A DNA stretch of 64,000 bases from Kappaphycus alvarezii (GCA_002205965.3 NADL03000506.1:1-64000); one strand, 5' to 3'; numbered from the stretch's first letter, positions 32,904 through 43,577 are shown. Translations and numbers: made by a program. Notes: a model not told the origin generated them from the letters alone.

Positions 32904-34012
32904 TGCACAGTAGTATGCGCGGTGTAAACGAGGGTACAAAGGTCCCCGGGATGTTTCTGTCCCGTATTTGGTGTGTTTAATTAGGCCGATTGCCGTCGAT
33001 ACTGTAGTTGACACACAGGTAGGTAGGTAGGTAGTCCGATTGACCGCTTTACTGTGGGTAGAACATATTTGCGTCTGACACTTGTTGATTTGTTGATTAG
33101 TTGAGATTTGGTTGATGAGTTGTTTGATTGGTTGGTTGAAAGAGTATGGCTGGTCGTGTAGCAGAGATAGCTATCTTAAATACTAATTTGTAAACAACCC
33201 TTCCCTAAAAGCTTAGTCAAGCTATGACTACCGAATATGCAATCGGGTATTGCAGAAAAATATGTGTAACCAGAGTTGGCCCAGAATGCGGTAGTGCGGA
33301 TAGGTCCGAGTCATGTATTTTCCCTTCGGCGCAACAGTCGGGGCCGGTAGGATGGACAACGACTGTTGGTTATCAGCAGTCGTGCATCTATGTTAGGTAG
33401 AGCCGGCCCAGTGACGTATACACTAAATAGGTCCGAGCTAAGATTCGCCGTCGGAGCAACAGTCGGGGCAGGTAGGATAGGCAACGACTGTTGCCTATCG
33501 AGTGTCGTGTGTCTACGATAGGTAGGGCCGGCCCAGTGGTGCATGAACCGGATAGGTCCGACTTTGTACTGCTTCAAAACAACAGTTGCGAGCCAGTGAA
33601 TAGATACCGACGATTGATTGCGCATTCTAAATGCAATACAGTAGGCCCAGTATAGGATACCATAGAAAGGAAAAGGTATGATATCCGACTACGAAGAAAC
33701 AGCTGGAAGATTGTAAGAAATATAACGACTATTGGTTGGTACGGTATGAGTCGTTGTTCCACATGTTCCCTATCCTCTATTATCTCTCCTATCGCCCCGA
33801 TCGAGGGGAGAGCTCTGCCTTATATAGCCGTTCGCATGGCAATATATGAGTGGTAACAGCTCGATAAGTACTATATTACCGGTAGCACTATACTGTACAT
33901 CAGTACTTACTGCCACCTGTAAAATGCGGCACAAGTTGTCGAAGTTGCCAACTCACTGTAGTCGTGGCCCACGATTGGACACGACCGCTTGTACAGTATG
34001 CACTGTACAACA
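32904..34012 (-). repeat. 3' LTR of the copia-like element (expanded)
   Basis: Shares with the other LTR the segments GTACAAAGGTCCCCGGGATG, GTCCGATTGACCGCTTTAC, CCCCGATCGAGGGGAGAGC and ATTGGACACGACCGCTTGTA. About 715 bases (33056-33768) have no counterpart in the other LTR and include the ~126-bp tandem repeat. The LTR is therefore about 1.1 kb against about 0.4 kb for its partner. Confidence 0.8.
33301..33560. repeat. ~126-bp tandem repeat inside the LTR
   Basis: TAGGTCCGA recurs at 33301, 33428 and 33553 (spacing 127 and 125). Between these, GCAACAGTCGGGG, a GGTAGGAT box, CAACGACTGTTG and GCCGGCCCAGTG recur in the same order. Two full units and partial flanking units are visible. Confidence 0.85.
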
Positions 34013-34594
34013 TATTCCCCGGTTGGGCCGAAACGGTCCTAACCGGCATGTGGCCCAAGTAAAATATTACCACATTAAATTATTAGAAAACCTAAATAAT
34101 TTCTGTGCATCCCGAATATCTTGAAATCAATCGTTTGCCGTGCCAAGCACAGTATAGTATTTTTTAATCGAGTAAACGGCCTTAATCCAGCAGTAGGCCC
34201 TATTCATGAGGATCACACAAGCAGAGTACGTTTGTACGCTACGGAATACTGTACGACATAATGCACTCCTGGGATGACTAAATTTCAACGCCTTATTTTC
34301 GGAAGTCCTGTCTATAAAAGATAAGCCTTTGTCATACATTTGTACTTTCACCCACAACAAACTGAGCAAGCAATTTCAGGCGCACATAACCCATCCAACA
34401 TCATCTGCCACGTGTTACAGAAGATGAATTTAGCACCAGTACTATGGCACCAGGTATGCACCAATTCGTGTTTAAACATGCTTACAGCAGTGTGGAAAGC
34501 AGAAATTCAATGACAAAGAGAGAAACCCTTAACCGAATAGCAACTCGACGAAACCAGGAGCTATTGAAGAAATCTGTGGGTATTAATGGTGACA
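34013..34594 (-). other. 3' untranslated part of the copia-like element
   Basis: Between the last RNase H codons and the 3' LTR. Only short frames occur (34127-34369 minus). Nothing else recognised. Confidence 0.4.
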
Positions 34595-35586
34595 TTATAT
34601 AGAAGCCTTCTCTGTTCGCTCCCCAATTTCTCGATCTTTCTTGAATATCTCAGCTTCATCGGGTAGCTTCGGATCTAGATATAAAAATGCACAAGTACTG
34701 TTAGCTTTTTCGAAAGTATTCAGGTTCCGCATTGCCAAGGCATCGGCGATATTATTTGTGCCTTTTACACACTGCATGACAGAGATATCTTCGGATTGAA
34801 AGTAGTCTCTAAACATTTCTCTACTACGTGACGGAGCCCGTAGTTTCGAGCTTCGTGAAGATTAGTGATGGTCGAGTAGAGTCCATGAGAATCAACCGTC
34901 AAGATAAGTGCCAGGGAACAAACGGAACCGTACAACTTGGATAAGCAGTATGACATGAGTCCAGCCCGACCGGCTGAACCTGTTGCTGCAATTGTCTCCG
35001 CCCCGATGGACGAGAACAAGATCCGAGCTTGCTTAGAGCTGTGCCATTCAATAGCATGGAATATAAGAGAATGCGGTAAAAATGTTCGCGAGAAGTATCT
35101 CGTTTGGCCGTAGGACGAATTCCCTTGTCTTGCGCCAGAAAATGCCGCGTATATCGCATTGTCAGCACTGCAGTCACGATTAGAAGGCACACGATACGCG
35201 AAGACCCAATTGAGTTGGCAAATCTCATGAAGAGCCCCATTGGCTTCACTCAAGTGGCGCAATCTGAGATCGTATGTCCATTGCTGCAAAGTACTAGATA
35301 CAAATGCTGCAGGACTGAGAACACTATGCCCAAACCAATTCAGCTGTCCATCAGGAGCTTGAAACAGCTTAATTTCACTCGGTGAGCATTTAGCTTCTTG
35401 ACTCGACAACAATGAAGAACAATGTTCGTCATTGACCGTTTGGCTTCGAGATTGTTCAGTCTCTGGTATTGGTCTTGGTATAGAAGCAGTCAGGATAGAT
35501 GCAGCGGCAACAGATGCACCTTCTTCATCGAACGGGATCTGATTGCCCAGTCCTTGTTCTGAATCCTCGATACTGTCCAAATGCAA
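34595..35586 (-). pseudogene. Copia-like RT C-terminus and RNase H
   Basis: Minus frame 34765-35586 starts in the RT C-terminal part (FQAPDGQLNWFGHSVLSPAA, LRLRHLSEANGALHEI). It continues as RNase H: FHAIEWHSSKQARIL, SSIGAETIAATGSAGRAGLM (catalytic Glu), LILTVDSHGLYSTITNLHEA (Asp). A frameshift near 34790 leads to 34595-34816 with VMQCVKGTNNIADALAMRN, the usual copia end (xGxxNxADALTK). The RT fingers, palm and YVDD motif are not present upstream, which indicates an internal deletion. Confidence 0.7.
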
Positions 35587-36408
35587 AAGGGATGAGTTGG
35601 GGTATAGCCGTATGTCCTCGCTTCACTTTCAGTCGATTCCCGGTTCCGTATTTGCTCCGTGTGAGCTCGAAAAAATGTTTTTTTGCGTTTTGGACGTAAC
35701 CAAAATTCCAATCACCATGTTTTGTTCGCTTCTCAAAAAAGTACACTGGAGTTCCTCTCCTCAAAATATTTGACAGGACAGTGTTAGGCGATCGAGATGC
35801 CAACATCTTTGAGAGCGTGCGGCGTGCAACTTGCTCATAATGTGCGTCAATTAACTCGGAGTCCACTGGCATCTGTGGGACACCAAGAACAGATGGTGTG
35901 TATCCTCTTGAAATTTCAAAGGAACTGACACGATGGTTTCCACGAACAAGGTTCCTTGCAAGAACAGCTCTTGAGACTATTTCTCGAGCTGTAAACAAAG
36001 AACCCTTCGTGTTTCTTTCGTGATTTGCATCCATGAGAATACGCAGTGACATCTGACGGGGAGTGAAGTTTGCACTTTCCACAGAGCCAATTTTTTGTGT
36101 CTCCTCGCTGGGCGAGGTTTCGGTTTGATAACATGTTTTTGAAACGTTTTGCAAAAATCATCATTGTCGAATTCCTGATCAAACGATATTGATTCAAGGG
36201 CTCCATTCACTGCGATCCAGTGAGTTTCAAAGATTCTTCCAGCTTCTTCCATATCTCTAGTCGACAAAACAACCGCAATGCAGAAGCGTGAAGCCAGGTC
36301 TTTCATATAGAGTATTTGGTACTTCTTCAATTCAACCACGTACGTGAAATCGATTTGCACGTCATCGTTAAATGTTCGAAGTGGCCTTTTCAAGGATATC
36401 TCGCGCAC
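35525..36408 (-). pseudogene. Copia-like integrase
   Basis: 35977-36408 contains DVQIDFTYVVELKKYQ (first catalytic Asp) and ISFDQEFDNDDFCKTFQKH (second Asp region). A frameshift near 36140 continues to 35525-36154, where GSVESAN...RQMSLRILMD supplies the Glu and following helix. The C-terminal integrase region follows: SRGYTPSVLGVPQ, RTLSKMLASRSPN, GTPVYFFEKRTKHGDWNFGY. It ends with a loosely conserved tail before the deleted RT. Confidence 0.75.
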
Positions 36409-36432
36409 ATTGAGAGGACTTCCAGTCGTCTT

Positions 36433-37119
36433 TCAGCTAGAGCACTTTTCCACTAGAGCTTCGAGGGCTTGCTCTAATAGTGGAGAAAGAACTGCGCCCC
36501 GTTTGCAAAGATCCTTCACGTCCTTTAGAAGCAAATGCGAGTACAGGTGAAGTCTTGAAGCGAACTCTTTCGCTGATTTTGCCATGAACCGCATTTTTTT
36601 GCTACTTTCGTCTGCCGAGTATCCATTGGTTCCAAGCAAAGCCCGCTGGGTCGCAAGGTAGCTTTGGAACATGGATACTTGGCTCATAACAAAATGAAGA
36701 TGAGTTCAAGTTCCTCTACCTTCAGTAACATAGATCGGAAGCACTATTTTGCTATCCAATCCTTCTATTACATCTGGAGGTATAATAAGAACACCAAGTA
36801 TATGCGAATTGAGCACATCCGATTTGCTCAATACACAATTTCCAAGTAGAAGAGGACCATCGCCTTTCGTGATAGAAAACCGAATAACGATTTTATTCCC
36901 TTTCAAATCTTCAAGAGATAGTCTCTATATGCTAAATTTGAGCTCCGCATCGCTGCAGTTCTGTCCATACATATTGAAAAATGGCTCAAAATCCAAGGAC
37001 TCCAACTTGAATTCGATGCCCATCCCTAAAGACAGCGCTACTGCTGACTTAATTCCTCCGACGGATCGGGGGCAACCCTCGTCAAAATGGGATTCGGGTC
37101 TTTATGCATTGGTATCAGA
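36433..37119 (-). pseudogene. Copia-like protease and integrase zinc region
   Basis: Around 37060 the reading DEGCPRSVGG resembles a retropepsin active site with Glu in place of Thr/Ser. 36706-36906 (IVIRFSITKGDGPLLLGNCV, LNSHILGVLIIPPDVI) resembles the strand-rich C-terminal half of the protease. 36433-36687 (FASRLHLYSHLLLKDVKDLC ... LVEKC) is the His/Cys region before the integrase core. Frames change several times. Confidence 0.55.
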
Positions 37120-38461
37120 TCAGAATTGGTAGGGTTTCCGCTTACCAGGCCCCTTTGCCTTTGGAATGCTGGAGCCCGGACGAAAATATCCGCTGAAATT
37201 ATCGGGTATTTGGTTCTGTTCGGATTGTTCTTCACACAGACTGTTGGCTTCACGGATCTTCAAAGTAGGATAGCTCGGACGTTGGCACTTCAAATCACCT
37301 CGAGCATGGTCCTTCCTTCCACAGTCCATGCAGGCTTTTCTGAAGAGTTCCGCCAGCATTTTTGACTTCTTCCTCTTGCCATCCCGATTGGATTTGTAAT
37401 TATCGCCGTCGTTGCCGTAAGTCCTCCGCTCCTTTCTGTTGAAAACGCGATGATTTGACTTTTTTCTGATCCTTGACTCTCATTGACCATTGTCTTGACT
37501 TCCAAAGAAACTTCTAACTCTATGGTCAACTGCAGACTCAATTTGAACCTTTGTTACCGAGGCTTTAGTTCTGTTTGTAGTCTTAGCTAGAGAGCGGAGT
37601 ACATCCACCGCGTCATCCAGACTTAAGGTGCAACGACGACCAGAAGAAGCAATGATTTTGGCTATATCTCGAGTACCATTTAGTTTCTTGAGATGATCGA
37701 AAATGGGCTTTGCATCTGGACAAATATCATTGAACCGACCCGTCACCTTCCTGATCGAGAGTTTGCCAGTACGACTGGAACTCTCAGAGGCTTTTGCAAT
37801 CAAAACAGAAAGCTTTCTGGTACTCAAGGATATCTTCTGTGCCTCATCCAAAGTCAATGTGACCTTTTTCTCAGCGCGTATCGTTCCCTTGCTTCGTTAC
37901 TCCGCCATTCCAATAAGTCTGTGGCGTTGGTAAGGGACGCTTCTGAGAGAGAGGCGTTATTGAGCAGGGTTATTGCCAGTACCTCTCCGATTTGAGATTG
38001 ACTGGTTGAGCCTGCTTTTATTAGGTGCTCGGCAGCGAGTTCGCGAAATCTAGACACATAACGGCTCAATTCTTCATTGTTCTTGCGCTTGCAAGAAGTC
38101 ACCTTGTTCAAGAAATCAATGAGGCGAGTAACAAGGGAGATGGGAGGTTCTTGGGCAATCAAGTCCACGATCTCTTTCACAGCTTTTACTTGGTCTTACT
38201 GTTTAAAATCGATCTTTCCTTGCTCTTGCGCTTCGTCTACAAGAATTTGCTGAGCTTGGAGAAGACCTTGTTCGTATAGTTGACGTCCAAGTGTGTGCAA
38301 TACCGTTTTGAAAATTTGTCTTCTCCCTTCTCGGCTGCGGTTGCAGTTAAGTCAACCCAACTTGCAACTTTCTTTCTCCACGATAGGAGGTCTTGGTGTG
38401 GCTCGAATACCGGAGGGTTCATCATGCCAAACCCTTTCCCGAAGTCCTTCCCTCGGCCCAT
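37120..38461 (-). pseudogene. Copia-like Gag with zinc knuckle
   Basis: Starts with an ATG at 38459-38461, adjacent to the 5' LTR. 38237-38461 has a conserved N-terminus (FEPHQDLLSWRKKVASWVDL). 37854-38180 has the Gag core (LVTRLIDFLNKVTSCKRKNN, EELSRYVSRFRELAAEHL). After a frameshift near 37857, 37480-37857 continues. After a single stop, the knuckle CMDCGRKDHARGDLKC (C-x2-C-x4-H-x5-C, one residue longer than usual) lies at about 37280-37330. A Pro/Gly-rich tail ends at 37120. Confidence 0.7.
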
Positions 38462-38469
38462 AAATCTAT

Positions 38470-38875
38470 TATTCGCGGTGTAAGCGAGGGGGAGCGGGAA
38501 AGGAAGGCTCAGTCAACAGGTACAAAGGTCCCCGGGATGCCGTTGCAGTCCCGTATTTGGTGTGTTTAATTAGGCCGATTGCCGTAGATAGTTGACACAC
38601 AGGTAGGTAGGTAGGTAGGTAGTCCGATTGACCGCTTTACCGTATCCTCTGTTATCCCTTCTATCGCCCCGATCGAGGGGAGAGCTCTGCCTTATATAGC
38701 CGTTCGCATGGCAATATAGGAGTGGTAACAGCTCAAGAAGTACTGAATTACCGGTAGCACTATACACCAGTACTGCCACCTGTCAAATACGACACAAGTC
38801 ATTGAGGTTGCCAAGTCATTGCAGTCGTGGCCCGCGATTGGACACGACCGCTTGTACAGTATGCACTGTACAACA
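38470..38875 (-). repeat. 5' LTR of the copia-like element
   Basis: About 0.4 kb, ending GTACAACA before the ATTAG target duplication. The inner boundary is set only to within about ten bases, where similarity to the other LTR fades (CGCGGTGTAA). It includes (GGTA)n at about 38600-38621. Confidence 0.75.
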
Positions 38876-38880
38876 ATTAG

Positions 38881-39517
38881 TGCACCAACCCAAGGTCGTG
38901 CCCAAATAATACTGTAATGTGGAGAGAAGCGGATCATTTTCTCGTGTCTCCCCGATGAAGAGTTGGCTTTTGGGGAGAGAATATTGTTTCCTCAACTTCC
39001 CCGCATTTTGAGCTGCAAGCGTACTGGTTTATTTTATTTGTCCACAGGACCTAGTGTGATGCACCCAAATTATGTCCTGCGTTACCCATTGAGCCGTGAC
39101 CACGGTCACGGCGACTTATCCCCAAGCCTCTTGTACTCAGTTGAGTCCGCACGTCTATCCAAATCTTAGTTCTGAGCATACGTCTCTTTGCACGGGACAG
39201 CCTAAAGGAGTCTCTTCAGGGACTCAGTAATCACGTAAAGATTGCGATGGACATAGCTCTAGATTAGCATTCCGGCTTCGATCCTACTTGCGGTGACATC
39301 ACGCTCAGTCTCCCAACATATCGCTAATTTATGGGTCTGGCAGCTAACACGGGCAGGCTCTTCGACAATGAACCTTAGTACTTGCTCTCCGCAGTGTAGC
39401 ATAATTGCCCTTCGGGAAGATTTCGGAGTAAATCCTGCTGCGATGCCAATTTGAGTGTGTCTTGGCTAAGGAACGGGCGCAACTTAGAATACCATCACAT
39501 AAGCTGTGAGAGCTGAC
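38881..39517. other. Intergenic, downstream of the kinase gene
   Basis: No coding frame of note. An 18-base palindrome CCGTGACCACGGTCACGG lies at about 39094-39111. This region should hold the 3' untranslated end of the kinase gene; no clear polyadenylation signal was assigned. Confidence 0.5.
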
Positions 39518-40948
39518 CTACTCGTCCATGGCCACTGAGGGGTCTGCATACTGTGGGTGATTTGAAAAACTACTGGCATGATGGGAAGGTGCACCGCCGT
39601 ACTTTGATAGCTCTGCCTCACCCATAGTGCTGCTCTTGTAGTCAAGAGTTTCCGCATGCGGTTCCTGTTCTGGATTGATTGCTGCAAAATGATCCGTTGA
39701 TAAAGTCCTCGACTTGTTCCGTGCATGGGTTTCCCTGTTGTCCATGTCTCGCCGAAATTGTTCAGCTGGACTGGGTCCCATGAATCGGATGCCTCCACCA
39801 GCACGTGCCGCAAGTCCACCCAGTAATTCTTCTTTTGCTTCCGGATGATGCGCCACGATTTCCTTGATGAACTCTGTCCGCATTTCTTCTGCTGACATGC
39901 GAACTCTTTCAAACGCAAACTCGCGTTCGTCCAATGGATGAGTTGTCAGCCCGAGCCCAAGGCTCTTAAAGTCCTCAAAATAGGGAAGCGACAATGCTTG
40001 AGCAGCCGTTATTCTCTCGTCGGGATCAAAGGCGAGAAGACGTTGCAGCAAATTTATGCCACCCTGCGATGCATTACGGTAAAGGGTGAATAACGACGTC
40101 GGGGGGACGTTAGGAAGGGAGTCAATGTATTCCGCCAACCTCCTGTCGCCCAGGCGGGCAATAACGTCAGGGGAGGGCTTTCCAGTGACATTTAGGATGA
40201 GTCGAAATTGATCCCTTGCGTTGGCGCCCGGGAACAGTGGCCTACCTCTGCCCAACATCTCTGCAAATATGCACCCAACTGACCACATGTCGATTGCAGT
40301 GGAATACTTGGTGGAGTGGGCTAGAATGAGCTCGGGGGCACGATACCAACGCGTGGCAACGTAGTCAGTCCAAAATACATGATCATCACCTCTCTGAAAT
40401 GCAGCTCGCGCCAAACCAAAGTCGCAAATTCGAAGTTGGCAGTCAGAATTGACAAGGATGTTGTTGGGGTTAAGATCGCGATGGAATACACGGGCTGAGT
40501 GCAAGAAATTTACACCACGCAGCAATTGAAACATGAAAAACTTGATGTGCTGCTCGGTGAGGATAGTTCTCGAACGGATCAAACGGCCTAAATCGGTGGG
40601 CATGAGTTCAAAGACGACAAAGACATCGTTGAACTTATCACGGTCGCCAGGGATGAGGACATCTCGAACTGCGATAATATTCTCATGAGCATGCAAAAAT
40701 CGAAGAAATTTGAGCTCACGGAGAATTCGGGTTGCCATTCCGGCAGAATCGAGAACACGTTTGATGCGTTTAACGGCAACCCGTTGGCCTGTTATCCGGT
40801 CATTGGCAGCAATGACAACACCATATGCGCCTTCGCCGATGACTTTCTCCACAACATAGCGGGATGAATGAACAGAGGGAGTAAAGAATTCGCGGAGGAG
40901 CGCGTCACGTCTTGCGCGACGGTCCGACGCAGCATGTGAAGAAGACAT
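39518..40948 (-). CDS. Mitogen-activated protein kinase, TDY type
   Basis: A complete single-exon gene of 476 codons, starting at the ATG at 40948 (MSSSHAASDRRARR); the open frame extends 14 codons further upstream but without ATG. Residues: Gly-loop GEGAYGVV 38-45, VAVK Lys60, helix-C Glu78, HRDLN 156-160 with catalytic Asp158, DFG 176-178, activation lip FWTDYVATRWYRAPE with TDY 194-196, MAPK insert and LLAFDPDERITAAQALSLPY towards the C-terminus. A tail of about 130 residues follows. TDY lips occur in plant group D MAPKs and algal relatives. The catalytic loop has Asn160 where nearly all MAPKs have Lys (HRDLK). A minus-strand GTAAGT near 41130 suggests a possible 5'UTR intron. Confidence 0.95.
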   Translation of the reverse strand: MSSSHAASDRRARRDALLREFFTPSVHSSRYVVEKVIGEGAYGVVIAANDRITGQRVAVKRIKRVLDSAGMATRILRELKFLRFLHAHENIIAVRDVLIPGDRDKFNDVFVVFELMPTDLGRLIRSRTILTEQHIKFFMFQLLRGVNFLHSARVFHRDLNPNNILVNSDCQLRICDFGLARAAFQRGDDHVFWTDYVATRWYRAPELILAHSTKYSTAIDMWSVGCIFAEMLGRGRPLFPGANARDQFRLILNVTGKPSPDVIARLGDRRLAEYIDSLPNVPPTSLFTLYRNASQGGINLLQRLLAFDPDERITAAQALSLPYFEDFKSLGLGLTTHPLDEREFAFERVRMSAEEMRTEFIKEIVAHHPEAKEELLGGLAARAGGGIRFMGPSPAEQFRRDMDNRETHARNKSRTLSTDHFAAINPEQEPHAETLDYKSSTMGEAELSKYGGAPSHHASSFSNHPQYADPSVAMDE

Positions 40949-42123
40949 CGGGAGCAGATGTTGGAAAAAGGTGTGAACTAGAGATCGCAAGCAGGCCGTA
41001 TGTTATGGTGCCAAGGTAAATACCCAGGCGGAAAAGCAGGAACTGTCGGCAAAATGGAAGCTCGAAAAAATTCAACGAAGCAAAGGCTCGAGTCAATAGA
41101 AGGGTATGGAGGGCTGAAGGGGGTACTTACAAAATCTGAATGAGACGGAGATGTTCTCGGTGTCCAGAACTACGGGGAAAGGTTGAACGAAAAAGGTTAG
41201 CAAGATAATAATGTGAATATAAGTGTCTCGTAGGGAACGTTTGGAACGAAAGAGGAAATGGGGAAGGGGACGGGGGCGAAAGAGGACGGATTAGGGAATG
41301 AGAGCGAGGCGTTTGAGGACTGCAAAGAAGCCGAGAATATGTGTCGAAGCCGAGGCGTGCGACTTTGAATCACAGGTGTGGAGTGGAGTAAGGTGGAGAG
41401 GAGATAGATGATTGTGGAACGGCAAGGAATGCGTTAAACTAATAACACCAGATTTGAACTGGAACATGTAAGGAAACGACCGGGAAGGCAGTCAAATGGG
41501 CTCGAGGGGGCGAATAAGAGCAGGTAGCAGGAGGGGCCTTGTTGCTTTGTAGAACACGTGTGTAATTTCATATTGACTTAATTGAGCTATATGCAGTACG
41601 GCCAGGTGACGAGTTTTATGCGCAAATTTGAACGTAGTCTTATTCCTTACAGTGCTGAGCAGAAAGAGGACCGGTAATACTGTATGCTGTTAATAAAATT
41701 TGGTACACCCCAGTTACGTGAACTACAGTACTGTACTGTACTGTACAGTAGTGTAACCATTTGTAAAGGATATTCATACCACACCGTTTTCAACTCGAGC
41801 AGTTCTAAATTTCCACATGTGCCAATGGAGTTTCAGCATTCCCGATCCCAGGAAACACAGGAAGCGCTCAGTACTTGAATTCGTTGTCAATGCTGTAAAA
41901 GGAGATATTCGTAGCCAATAAAAAGCACAGCTCAACATGGACATCTTCACCAAATATCTGTGCCACGCTCACATTACTGTACAGTAAAAGTACTGTACTG
42001 TACAGAACTGTACATATATACTACTGTACTACTGTACCAAGACTTTACAGTGTGTACCATATGCTGTACTGATGCCATAAAGTTTTTCTCATACCTGTAC
42101 AGTACAGTACAGTACAGTACATC
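40949..42123. promoter_or_regulatory. Upstream region of the kinase gene
   Basis: About 1.2 kb without coding frames. The first 500 bases upstream are G/A-rich on the plus strand (C/T-rich on the gene's sense strand, as in many 5'UTRs). Beyond 41700, palindromic CTGTACAGTA arrays occur. No TATA box was assigned. Confidence 0.35.
41724..41750. repeat. TACTGTACAGTA-type palindromic array
   Basis: Repeated CTGTA/CAGTA units form overlapping palindromes. Further arrays lie at about 41990-42014, 42096-42120 (AGTAC units) and 42217-42237. The last abuts the left end of the Tc1 element. Confidence 0.85.
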
Positions 42124-42236
42124 TAGAGTCTATTAGACCGTTGCAGTTGAGGACAATTTTTAGAACAATTTTTTGAAATACAAAATGATTTTTGCCATCT
42201 TCTTTATTCCTACATACAGTACAGTACAGTACAGTA

Positions 42237-42437
42237 CACTGGTGACTGATGCCATAGGACACCCCCCCATTAAGCAATTTAGGCCATATGTGTACAGTAA
42301 AATTAAAAACAAATCTGCCCAGTCGAGAGAACGTATAAAACAAAGAGTAAAATGGCGAACTCTTTTATACGAAACAGACATTCCCAGAAATTAAACTCAA
42401 AAGTGTATTTTTGAGACTGATTGTTGCCATAGGACAC
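42237..42437 (+). repeat. Left terminal inverted repeat with two binding-site motifs
   Basis: The outer motif ACTGATGCCATAGGACACC (from about 42245) and inner motif TGATTGTTGCCATAGGACAC (42418-42437) share CCATAGGACAC and lie about 175 bp apart. In IR/DR Tc1 elements such pairs are transposase binding sites. The whole ~200-bp arm aligns imperfectly with the right arm (shared ATCTGCCCA... and TACAGTAAAATT). Confidence 0.8.
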
Positions 42438-42476
42438 TTAGCGGTTGTACTACGACAAAAAGCATCTGACGTAAAA

Positions 42477-43475
42477 CTAATAACCAATAACCCCTCCCTG
42501 CATAGAAATGACATCTAGGCAACGCTTATGCATAGATGCAATGAGTCTATGAGTGGTTGTTTCATCGATTGAGCTCCAACAGTCGTTGATACAGTCCATT
42601 AATTCAGAGGTAGAGTTAAACTGGCGGTTATCAACGTAGACTGCCCGAGCCAGTAAACCCCATAAATTCTCTATAGGATTGAGGTCTGGGGACCTCGCGG
42701 GCCACTTCATAACCCTGATTCCTTGAGATTTAAACCATTCTTTTGCGACCAAGGAAGCATGTGCAGGTGCATTATCCTGCTGGTAGACCCAATCAACTGG
42801 CAAATTGTCATCTGCCCACGGAAGTAGCTCCTTCTCTAACATCTTCACATACTCCTGTCCATTTAGGCGACACCTTACTTGAACTAATTTAGTCCTACCA
42901 AAACCGCAAAATGCTGCCCAAACCATGATTCCGTTACCACCGTGTTGACGCTTAGAAACCACCAACTCATTTTTCCTGAGATCATGCCAGTAACTCCTTA
43001 AACCATCCGGGCCATCACAATTAAACCTTTTCTCGTCACTGAACACCACGCGTCCCCACCAGCCATACCCTTTCATTGCGTGTCTCCTTGCCCACTCGAC
43101 ACGAGCTTCTCGATGATTCTTATTCAAAGGCGGCTGACATTTGACGCGTTTATAACGCAAATTAGCGCTGCCGGTAAGATATGCGCGGGTGCGGCTGGTA
43201 GAAATGGGCAACTGAAGCTCGCTGCAGAGGACTCTAGCGCTTTTCGTTGAATTTGATGCTGCTCGCATCAGCCTACGCTCATCTCGGAGAGTGATTTTTC
43301 GTCGGTTTGTTCGCTTGTTTCTGGTCGCATAGGCTGAGGGATTGGCAAGAAAGGATCGAATGACATTTCGCGAACGATGAAGCTGTTTTGAAATTGCGGA
43401 AAGGGAGTGACCTGCCTGTTTTAGAGCGGATGCCTGAGAACGCTCAGATTCATTGAGTTGACTACCTCTTGGCAT
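42477..43475 (-). CDS. Tc1-family transposase (DD34E)
   Basis: 332 codons from the ATG at 43473-43475 to a TAG at 42477-42479, with no interruption. Residues 1-100 are two helix-turn-helix units (LNESERSQASALKQAGHSLS; TLRDERRLMRAASNSTKSAR), joined by a basic AT-hook-like linker (NKRTNRRK, 52-60). The catalytic domain has VVFSDEKRFN (Asp147), VYQQDNAPAHAS (Asp234) and SPDLNPIENLWG (Glu269), with 34 residues between the last two. Length and motif order are those of active cut-and-paste Tc1 transposases. No flaw is visible in the protein. Confidence 0.95.
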   Translation of the reverse strand: MPRGSQLNESERSQASALKQAGHSLSAISKQLHRSRNVIRSFLANPSAYATRNKRTNRRKITLRDERRLMRAASNSTKSARVLCSELQLPISTSRTRAYLTGSANLRYKRVKCQPPLNKNHREARVEWARRHAMKGYGWWGRVVFSDEKRFNCDGPDGLRSYWHDLRKNELVVSKRQHGGNGIMVWAAFCGFGRTKLVQVRCRLNGQEYVKMLEKELLPWADDNLPVDWVYQQDNAPAHASLVAKEWFKSQGIRVMKWPARSPDLNPIENLWGLLARAVYVDNRQFNSTSELMDCINDCWSSIDETTTHRLIASMHKRCLDVISMQGGVIGY

Positions 43476-43577
43476 TGTTTTTGCTGCGGAGTTTAAGGAG
43501 GGCGGTCGTCGGAAGAGGTTTAGCGGGAATATACTATGTTTAATCCCAACAAGAGATTTGATAAAGAGGGAAAGTTT

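Larger units (their letters stand above)
32904..38875 (-). mobile_element. Copia-like LTR retrotransposon with ATTAG target duplication
   Basis: Long direct repeats at 32904-34012 and about 38470-38875 enclose minus-strand gag, protease, integrase and RNase H, in that order. Integrase before RNase H marks the Ty1/copia arrangement. The element begins TGCACAG and ends GTACAACA on the plus strand (TG...CA), and ATTAG occurs on both sides (32899-32903, 38876-38880). The RT catalytic region is missing between 35590 and 35350, so the element is defective. The preserved target duplication shows that the whole unit inserted once and the edges have not moved since. Confidence 0.85.

Noticed and set aside
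33301-33560. CRISPR-like or centromeric satellite array
   Set aside because: Only two to three ~126-bp direct units with no spacer pattern, confined to one LTR.
38442-38461. TGGGCCGAGGG next to the 5' LTR of the copia-like element as a PBS
   Set aside because: It overlaps the Gag ATG codons (MGRG) and is offset from the LTR end; not enough complementarity can be judged without a tRNA set.
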